From NCBI GenBank assembly GCA_018239845.1, contig JAFEGO010000017.1, positions 37,403 through 101,402 on the forward strand: a stretch of DNA of 64,000 bases, in the 5' to 3' direction. This DNA comes from Verrucomicrobiota bacterium (GTDB lineage: Bacteria > Verrucomicrobiota > Verrucomicrobiia > Opitutales > Opitutaceae). The position numbers and the translations under genes are program-made. Positions within the stretch are counted from its first letter, which is position 1. Each line of letters opens with the position of its first letter. Under the pieces are notes generated by a model that saw nothing but the letters and a program-made list of their open reading frames with translations, did not search any database and had not been told where the DNA came from. Of the stretch, positions 58,133 through 64,000 are shown piece after piece.

Positions 58133-60436
58133 ATGGCCTCCCCGTCTTCGCCCAAGTTCGAGCCGTTCATCCCCGCGTCCACCAAGCTGACTGAGTTTAC
58201 CCTCCGGGCCGTGCTCACCGGCGCTGTGCTCGGCATGGTGTTTGGCGCTTCCTCGCTCTATCTTGTACTCAAGGTCGGCCTGACCGTGAGCGCGTCGATC
58301 CCCGTCGCGGTGATCTCGCTCGCGCTGTTCCGCGCGTGGTCGAAGGCCGGTGGGCGCGACGCCAGCATCCTCGAGCACAACATCACGCAGACGGCGGGCT
58401 CGGCCGGCGAGTCGATCGCGTTTGGCGTGGGCATCACGATGCCCGCGATCTTGATCCTCGGCTTCGATCTCGAGCTGACGCGCGTGCTGCTCGTGGCGGT
58501 GCTGGGCGGACTCCTGGGCATCCTGATGATGGTGCCGCTGCGGCGGACGCATATCGTCGAGGATCACGGTATTTTAAAATTCCCCGAGGGCACGGCGTGC
58601 GCGGCGGTGTTGAAGGCCGGCGCCAGCGCTGATGATCGCGCGGCGGCTTCGCCCTCGGCCAAGGCCGAGATGGCGGCGGCGGAGGCGGCGGGGCTCGGCA
58701 AGTCGCCGGGCGCGAAACAGATTTTCACCGGCTTCGGCATCGGCCTGCTCTATAAGACCATCAACGTGGCTTTCAAGGGCTGGAAGGACGTGCCCGAGCG
58801 CGTGTTTGGCGCGCCGTTCAAGGGCGGCTCGGTCAGCGGGGAGATCTCGCCTGAGCTGCTGGGCGTTGGCTACATCATCGGCCCCTACATCGCGGGCATC
58901 ATGTGCGCGGGTGGCGCGCTGTCGTACTGGCTGCTCATTCCGCTGATCAAATATTTCGGCGACGGCCTGCCGACGCCGCTGGCTCCGAGCCATATGTTGA
59001 TTGCAGACATGGCGCCGGATGATGTGCGTCGGGATTACATTCTTTATATCGGTGCGGGCGCGGTGGCGGCGGGCGGTCTCATCAGTCTGGCTGAGGCGAT
59101 GCCGGCGATCTGGCGCAGTCTGAAGGCGAGTTTCCAAGATGTGAAAGGTGGCGGCAAAACCACCGCGGCGGATGGTGCAGATGGCGCGGTGCCGCGCACG
59201 GATCGCGATCTTTCGATGAAATTCGTGGCCATCGGCGTGATCGTGCTGCTCGCGGCCATCATGCTCGCGCAGCAGGCGCTGCACATGAACTTCCTGGGCG
59301 CGCTGCTGATCTTGGTCTTTGGGTTTATCTTTGTGGCGGTGTCGTCACGGCTCACCGGCGAAATCGGCTCCACCTCCAACCCGACCTCGGGCATGACGGT
59401 GGCGACGCTGTTGTTCACGTGCCTCATCTTCCTCGTGGTCGGCTGGGTGGGCAGCGCCTACTATGTGACGGCGCTTTCGGTCGGCGCGATCGTCTGCATC
59501 GCGGCGGCCAACGGCGGCACGACGTCGCAGGACCTCAAGACCGGCTTCCTCCTGGGTGCGACGCCCAAGCTCCAGCAATGGTCGATCCTCGCGGGCGCGC
59601 TGTGCTCGGCGGTGATCCTCGGGCCGATCCTCCTCGTGCTCAACAACGGCGGCACCGTATACGTGCCCATCAAGGAGATCGCCCCTGCCGGCCTGCATGT
59701 GGACGCCGGGCAGTTGTCCAAACAGGAAAAACTCCAGGGCCCGCAGGCGAAGGACGACGGCGCCACCTACTATTCCTGGTACAAGACCGACGATGTGGGC
59801 ACGCCCCAGGGCAAGTACCTTGTCAACGCCCAGGGCGACGCCGTGTGGTTCGCCGACCCGGGTATCAACGGCACACATACAAAGCGCCCCGACGGCACAA
59901 GCGTGCAGAAATTCTCGGCGCCCAAGGCCGTGCTCGTCTCCTATATCATCGAGGGCATCCTCAACCACAAGCTGCCCTGGGCCCTCGTCATCCTCGGTGT
60001 GATGATCACGGTGACGCTCCAGATGTCTTTCGTGCCCGCGCTCGCCTTCGCGGTGGGCGTGTATCTGCCGCTCTCCTCGACGACGCCCATCTTGGTCGGC
60101 GGCGTCATCCGCTGGCTGGTGGACCGCAAGCTCCGGCAAAAGCCCGAGTACGCGGCGCTCAACAAGCAGGAGTTCGAGGCTGAGAGCGATAAGAGCCCCG
60201 GCGTGCTCCTCGCCTCCGGCTACATCGCGGGCGGCGCCATCGCCGGCATCGTCATCGCGATCGTGCAGGGCCTGACGGTGGACTTCAACGAGGCGGTGGA
60301 AACCTGGTCCGGCGCGCACAATCCCTTCTTCGGCGGGGCCAACGCCGACCTGCTCTCACTCGTGCCCTTCGGCGCGCTCTGCGGCTTCCTGTACTTCGTC
60401 GCGCGCGAGAAACTGCTGGCCCCGCGGCGGCGGTAA
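58133..60436 (+). CDS. OPT family transporter with an inserted soluble segment
   Basis: A 767-residue OPT-family transporter. The core helices are typical (LKVGLTVSASIPVAVISLAL quoted in part, FPEGTACAAVL, NPTSGMT, LKTGFLLGATP). Between NNGGTVYVPIKEI and APKAVLVSYI (about residues 504-603) it contains an extra hydrophilic segment with YYSWYKTDD and WFADPGI, not seen in the second OPT protein here. Substrate may be oligopeptides or metal-chelates. A paralogue follows. Confidence 0.9.
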   Translation: MASPSSPKFEPFIPASTKLTEFTLRAVLTGAVLGMVFGASSLYLVLKVGLTVSASIPVAVISLALFRAWSKAGGRDASILEHNITQTAGSAGESIAFGVGITMPAILILGFDLELTRVLLVAVLGGLLGILMMVPLRRTHIVEDHGILKFPEGTACAAVLKAGASADDRAAASPSAKAEMAAAEAAGLGKSPGAKQIFTGFGIGLLYKTINVAFKGWKDVPERVFGAPFKGGSVSGEISPELLGVGYIIGPYIAGIMCAGGALSYWLLIPLIKYFGDGLPTPLAPSHMLIADMAPDDVRRDYILYIGAGAVAAGGLISLAEAMPAIWRSLKASFQDVKGGGKTTAADGADGAVPRTDRDLSMKFVAIGVIVLLAAIMLAQQALHMNFLGALLILVFGFIFVAVSSRLTGEIGSTSNPTSGMTVATLLFTCLIFLVVGWVGSAYYVTALSVGAIVCIAAANGGTTSQDLKTGFLLGATPKLQQWSILAGALCSAVILGPILLVLNNGGTVYVPIKEIAPAGLHVDAGQLSKQEKLQGPQAKDDGATYYSWYKTDDVGTPQGKYLVNAQGDAVWFADPGINGTHTKRPDGTSVQKFSAPKAVLVSYIIEGILNHKLPWALVILGVMITVTLQMSFVPALAFAVGVYLPLSSTTPILVGGVIRWLVDRKLRQKPEYAALNKQEFEAESDKSPGVLLASGYIAGGAIAGIVIAIVQGLTVDFNEAVETWSGAHNPFFGGANADLLSLVPFGALCGFLYFVAREKLLAPRRR

Positions 60437-60459
60437 AATAGCGCGAACGTGGATCGAGG

Positions 60460-60539
60460 GTAGGGACGGCTCTCCGAGCCGTCCGTATCGCGCCTTCCGC
60501 GGACAGAGCCGGCGGACGCCTCGGAGAGGCGTCCCTACC
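60460..60539. repeat. Family B paired hairpin (GGACGGCTCTCC type)
   Basis: GTAGGGACGGCTCTCCGAGCC arm (first 20 bases cited: GTAGGGACGGCTCTCCGAGC) and inverted partner at 60514-60539. It lies between the two OPT genes; the rest of the 168-bp gap shows nothing else. Confidence 0.9.
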
Positions 60540-60604
60540 TTTTCGGTCTGCGCCCGGTTCTCCTCCCGGCTTGAAGCGCGCGGCCGGAGCCGGCAGCCTG
60601 CGCC

Positions 60605-62557
60605 ATGCAAAATTCCCCCGGCTCGCTGCGCGAGCTCACGGTTCGCAGCGTCATCCTCGGCGGCGTCATCACGCTGCTGTTCACCGCGGCCAATGTTTAC
60701 CTCGGCCTCAAGGTCGGCCTGACCTTCGCCACCTCGATCCCGGCGGCCGTCATATCGATGGCGCTGCTGAAGCTCCTCGGCGGCTCCAACATCCTCGAGA
60801 ATAACATCGTCCAGACCATCGCCTCCGCGGCGGGCACCCTGGCGGCGATCATCTTCGTGCTGCCGGGCCTCATCATGGTCGGCTGGTGGCAGGGCTTTCC
60901 GTATTGGACGACGGTGGCGGTGTGCGCCATCGGCGGCATCCTTGGCGTGATGTTCTCCGTGCCCCTGCGGCGCGCGCTCGTGACGGGCTCCGACCTGCCG
61001 TACCCCGAGGGCGTGGCGGCGGCCGAGGTGCTGAAGGTCGGCTCCGCGTCGGCCGATGGCGGCGCGGAAAATGCGAAGGGCCTGCGCATGATCATCGTCG
61101 GCTCGCTGGCCTCGGCGGGCTACGCGCTGCTCGCGGCCATGCGGCTCGCGGCCGGCGAGGTCGCGCATGCCTTCCGGATCGGCTCGGGCGCCACGGCGGT
61201 TTCCACCAGTCTCTCGCTCGCGCTGATCGGCGTCGGCCATCTCGTCGGTCTCTCGGTCGGCATCGCGATGCTGGTCGGCATGTTCATCGCGTGGGCCGGA
61301 CTCGTGCCGTGGCTGACGCACCTGCACGGGGTCGGCGACAATGTCGCCGCCGTGGTCAACACCGCCTTCCGCTCCGAGGTGCGCTTCATCGGCGCGGGCA
61401 CGATCGGTGTGGCGGCGCTGTGGAGCCTGCTGCGCATCATCGGGCCGATTGCCAAGGGCATCCGCTCCTCGATGGCGGCCTCCAAGGCCCGCGCCGCCGG
61501 CACCGAGCTGCCGCTGACGGAGCGCGACCTGCCGATCAGCGTCGTGGCGGGCACCACCGCGGCGCTGCTCCTGCCCATCGCGGGGCTGCTCTGGTATTTC
61601 AGCTCGGGCACGGCCATCGCGAGCGGCATCGGGCCGGTGATCTTCGGCTCGCTGATCTACGTGGTTGTGGTCGGCCTGATCATCGCCTCGGTGTGCGGCT
61701 ACATGGCGGGCCTGATCGGCGCATCCAACAGCCCGGTCTCGGGTGTGGGCATCCTCGCGGTGCTCGGCGCCTCGCTGCTGCTCGTGCTGGCCTACGGCCA
61801 CGGCGGCGACCCGGCGCAGACGAAGGCCCTCGTCGCCTACGCGCTCTTCACGACGGCCATCGTGTTTTCCATCGCGACGATTTCCAACGACAACCTCCAG
61901 GACCTGAAGACCGGCCAGCTCGTCGGCGCCACGCCGTGGCGCCAGCAGCTCGCGCTGGTATTCGGCGTGATCTTCGGCTCGCTGGTGATCCCCCCGGTGC
62001 TCGATCTGCTCAACAAGGCCTTTGGCTTCGTCGGCACGCCGGGAGCGGGGGCGCATGCGCTCGCGGCGCCGCAGGCCGCGCTGATTTCCTCGCTCGCCAA
62101 GGGCGTGCTCGGCGGCGACATCGCGTGGAACCTGATCGGCTGGGGCGCGTTGCTCGGCGTCGGCACGATCATCCTCGACGAGGTCCTGCGTGCGACAGGC
62201 AAGATGCGTCTGCCGCCCCTCTGCGTGGGCATGGGCATCTACCTGCCGATGGCGCTCACGCTGCTCATTCCGGTCGGCGCCGTGCTCGGCCACTACTACG
62301 AAAAATGGGCCGACCGCCAGGCCAGCCCCGAGTTTGCCAAGCGCATGGGCGTGCTGGCCGCGACGGGCCTGATCGTGGGCGAGAGCCTCTTCGGCGTGGC
62401 GTTCGCCGGCGTTGTCGCTGTCGCAGGCACCGACAGTCCGCTCGCGGTGGTCGGCGATAAATTTGAAACGCCCGGTATCGTGATCGGCTTCGTGCTGTTC
62501 GCCGGGATCGTGGCGTGGCTGTATCGCTCGGCCAAGGGCACCAGCAAGACGGCGTGA
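60605..62557 (+). CDS. OPT family transporter
   Basis: A 650-residue OPT-family transporter similar to the preceding one: LKVGLTFATSIPAAVISMAL (first helix hairpin), NNIVQTIASAAG, YPEGVAAAEVLKVG, NSPVSGVGI, LKTGQLVGATP. It lacks the extra hydrophilic segment of the first copy and keeps a compact loop (APQAALISSLAKGVLGG). The two probably arose by duplication and may have different substrates. Confidence 0.92.
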   Translation: MQNSPGSLRELTVRSVILGGVITLLFTAANVYLGLKVGLTFATSIPAAVISMALLKLLGGSNILENNIVQTIASAAGTLAAIIFVLPGLIMVGWWQGFPYWTTVAVCAIGGILGVMFSVPLRRALVTGSDLPYPEGVAAAEVLKVGSASADGGAENAKGLRMIIVGSLASAGYALLAAMRLAAGEVAHAFRIGSGATAVSTSLSLALIGVGHLVGLSVGIAMLVGMFIAWAGLVPWLTHLHGVGDNVAAVVNTAFRSEVRFIGAGTIGVAALWSLLRIIGPIAKGIRSSMAASKARAAGTELPLTERDLPISVVAGTTAALLLPIAGLLWYFSSGTAIASGIGPVIFGSLIYVVVVGLIIASVCGYMAGLIGASNSPVSGVGILAVLGASLLLVLAYGHGGDPAQTKALVAYALFTTAIVFSIATISNDNLQDLKTGQLVGATPWRQQLALVFGVIFGSLVIPPVLDLLNKAFGFVGTPGAGAHALAAPQAALISSLAKGVLGGDIAWNLIGWGALLGVGTIILDEVLRATGKMRLPPLCVGMGIYLPMALTLLIPVGAVLGHYYEKWADRQASPEFAKRMGVLAATGLIVGESLFGVAFAGVVAVAGTDSPLAVVGDKFETPGIVIGFVLFAGIVAWLYRSAKGTSKTA

Positions 62558-62569
62558 GCCGTGGCTCGA

Positions 62570-62598
62570 AGTAGGGCGGGTCTTTGACCCGCCCTACT
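62570..62598. terminator. Terminator-like hairpin between convergent genes
   Basis: AGTAGGGCGGGTC and GACCCGCCCTACT form a 13-bp stem with TTT loop. It looks like a single family B element and lies exactly between the OPT and EF-hand genes. Confidence 0.75.
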
Positions 62599-62609
62599 TG
62601 CTTACCCGC

Positions 62610-62948
62610 TCATTTTCCTTCGGGCGGCGGCATCTCGCCGGGGCCCTCGCCGGGTTTGCCGCCGGCGGGCGGATGCGCGGGACGCAGCTCGTCCTGCGTG
62701 AGCTGGCCGTCGTGGTTCTTGTCGAGGGTGAGCAGCGCTTGCGGGGCGTTGGCGATTTCCGCGGCGGAGAGGATGCCGTCGTGATTCGTGTCGAGCGCGA
62801 GCATGAGCGGCGAGGGCGGCGGACGGTGGCCGCGCTGGCCATTGCCGGGCTGGCCGCCGGCGGGCGGGCCGTCGCGGTCGGCGGGCTGGGCGAGGAGCGC
62901 CGCGGCGGTGAGCGGCAGCGCGCAGAGGAGGAGTTTCAGTGTTTTCAT
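62610..62948 (-). CDS. Secreted EF-hand protein
   Basis: A 112-residue protein with a signal peptide (MKTLKLLLCALPLTAAALLA). Two EF-hand loops are visible, LDTNHDGILSAAEI and LDKNHDGQLTQDEL, with Pro/Gly-rich flanks. It probably binds calcium in the periplasm or outside. Partner unknown. Confidence 0.88.
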   Translation of the reverse strand: MKTLKLLLCALPLTAAALLAQPADRDGPPAGGQPGNGQRGHRPPPSPLMLALDTNHDGILSAAEIANAPQALLTLDKNHDGQLTQDELRPAHPPAGGKPGEGPGEMPPPEGK

Positions 62949-63036
62949 GTTTTGTGAGGTTACGCCGGACATGAAACCACGCGGCTGTTAAGCGCGTGTG
63001 TGCGATCCGCGCGAAATTGTTAAGGGCGTGAAAAGC

Positions 63037-64000
63037 TCAGGCCGCCGGCGCGCGCTTCAGGTGGATCTCGGCGAGGAAGCCGTGGGGCGCGCGATTGCGC
63101 AGCACGAGGAAGCCCTGGCAGGCCTCGACGGCGCTGCGCACGATGGCGCGGCCGAGGCCCGCGCCGCCGCCTTCGCGCGTGCGCGCGGCCTCGGGCCGGT
63201 AGAAGGGCTCGCCGAGCCGCGCAAGCGACTCGGGCGGCACCCCCGGACCCTCGTCGAAGACGGACAGCACCGCCATGCCGCCCTCGGTGTGCGCGGCGAG
63301 GTGGATCGGGCCGTCGCCGCCGTAGCGGAGGGCGTTGCGCAGGAGGTTGCCGAGGGCGCGCTCGAGCAGCGCGGGCTCGGCGAGCACGACGAGGCCGGTC
63401 ATGAGGTTGAGGCCCACGCGGCCGGCGTTCTCGCGCTCGATCACCCGGGCGATGAGCGGGGCGAGTTCGACCGGGACCAGCTCGACCTCGCGGGGGCGGA
63501 GCCCGGCCTTGGAGAAGGCGAGCAGCTCGTTCACCAGCGCGGACATCTGCTGCACCTCCTCGCGCACGTCGGCCACGGCCTCGCGCAGCGCGGGGTCGTC
63601 GCGCTCGGCCAGGATGCCGACCGCCACCTGCAGGCGGGCCAGCGGCGAGCAGAGCTCGTGCGCGGCGTCGCCGAGAAAGCGTTTCTGGCCCGAGACCAGC
63701 GTGTCGAGCCGCGCGGCCATGCGGTTGATGGCCTGGCCGAGGTGGCCGAGCTCGTCCTGGCGCGTGTCGGCCACGCGCGTGTCGAAGCGGCCTTCCGCGA
63801 TCCGCTCGGTGGCGGCGGTGAGCTGGCCGAGCGCGCGGGTGATGCTGCGCACCAGCGGCAGCCAGAAAAGTATAGATAAAATGATTACGGCAGCGCCGGC
63901 GAGGAGCCACGGCTGCCAGTCGAGGAAGCGGATGATCGCGCCGAGGCTCGGGGCCACGATGACGAGGGTGACGGGCCCCGGGCGCGACTCCAGCCGTTGC
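63037..64000 (-). CDS. Sensor histidine kinase, C-terminal part
   Basis: The gene runs off the window end; 321 codons are seen. A membrane helix (WLLAGAAVIILSILFWLPL) is followed by HAMP (RALGQLTAATERIAEGRFDT in part), HisKA with the phospho-His in FLGDAAHELCSPLARLQ, and HATPase boxes NLLRNALRYG, DEGPGVPPES and GGGAGLGRAI. It resembles CpxA-type kinases. The response regulator is not in the window. HELCSPL has Cys where most have Arg. Confidence 0.92.
   Translation of the reverse strand, partial: QRLESRPGPVTLVIVAPSLGAIIRFLDWQPWLLAGAAVIILSILFWLPLVRSITRALGQLTAATERIAEGRFDTRVADTRQDELGHLGQAINRMAARLDTLVSGQKRFLGDAAHELCSPLARLQVAVGILAERDDPALREAVADVREEVQQMSALVNELLAFSKAGLRPREVELVPVELAPLIARVIERENAGRVGLNLMTGLVVLAEPALLERALGNLLRNALRYGGDGPIHLAAHTEGGMAVLSVFDEGPGVPPESLARLGEPFYRPEAARTREGGGAGLGRAIVRSAVEACQGFLVLRNRAPHGFLAEIHLKRAPAA

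Overview
The window is high-GC chromosomal DNA from a Gram-negative bacterium, most likely a member of Verrucomicrobiota close to Opitutaceae. This is inferred from gene content and from the many intergenic hairpin families; no rRNA or tRNA is present to confirm it. Gram-negative markers are KDO activation (kdsB), an Mla-type lipid transport operon, a TonB-dependent receptor and several lipoproteins. LL-diaminopimelate aminotransferase (dapL) and a fused rhamnulose-1-phosphate aldolase/dehydrogenase fit the same placement.

Layout. 1-9 kb: enolase 3' end, an MsrP-like molybdoenzyme, the RNA helicase HrpA, a lemA/TPM-domain cluster whose lemA carries an in-frame amber, a CBS protein and a dienelactone hydrolase. 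9-20 kb: a lone ABC ATPase, a secreted low-complexity protein, an ArsC-like protein, a DUF4097-type protein, TatD, HPr, KdsB, CarA and lysine 2,3-aminomutase, then a SIMPL protein. 20.2-23 kb: two tandem candidate small RNAs with matching GAAC-N16-CGTC promoters, then a TPP riboswitch heading a TonB-dependent receptor (predicted thiamine uptake). 23.8-27.8 kb: an accessory-looking stretch with a pRiA4b ORF-3-like protein, a lower-GC acidic small protein, and a divergent pair made of a membrane-anchored TIR protein and a SLOG protein with two SLATT-like membrane modules. This pair is the best candidate for an undescribed conflict or defence system; its SLOG gene is frameshifted by a 5-bp tandem duplication. 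27.9-40.4 kb: a GH36-like glycosidase, an M16 peptidase pair, an SDR, RecD2, a sugar epimerase-like protein, a ketopantoate reductase, paired TonB-C-like lipoproteins and an unusual hydrolase fusion.

40.6-50 kb: rhamnose aldolase genes, a PanC-like protein with altered active-site residues, DapL, and the mlaE-mlaF-mlaD-pqiC-like operon. 50-64 kb: a phosphatase, a PhyH-like dioxygenase divergent from an AraC regulator, an SSS symporter with a 54-residue partner, rhamnulokinase, malate:quinone oxidoreductase, two OPT transporters, an EF-hand protein and the 3' part of a sensor kinase.

Several families of intergenic inverted repeats run through the whole window. Family A (about 85-97 bp, ends AAGGGGTCAGGCCTC) sits on or within a few bases of stop codons and has rewritten the enolase tail. 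Family B consists of paired small hairpins, most beginning GTAG. Family C has arms built from three imperfect 9-10 bp units such as CACGGAACA. No transposase, CRISPR array, prophage, tRNA or rRNA was seen. Most long antisense reading frames are shadows of high-GC genes.
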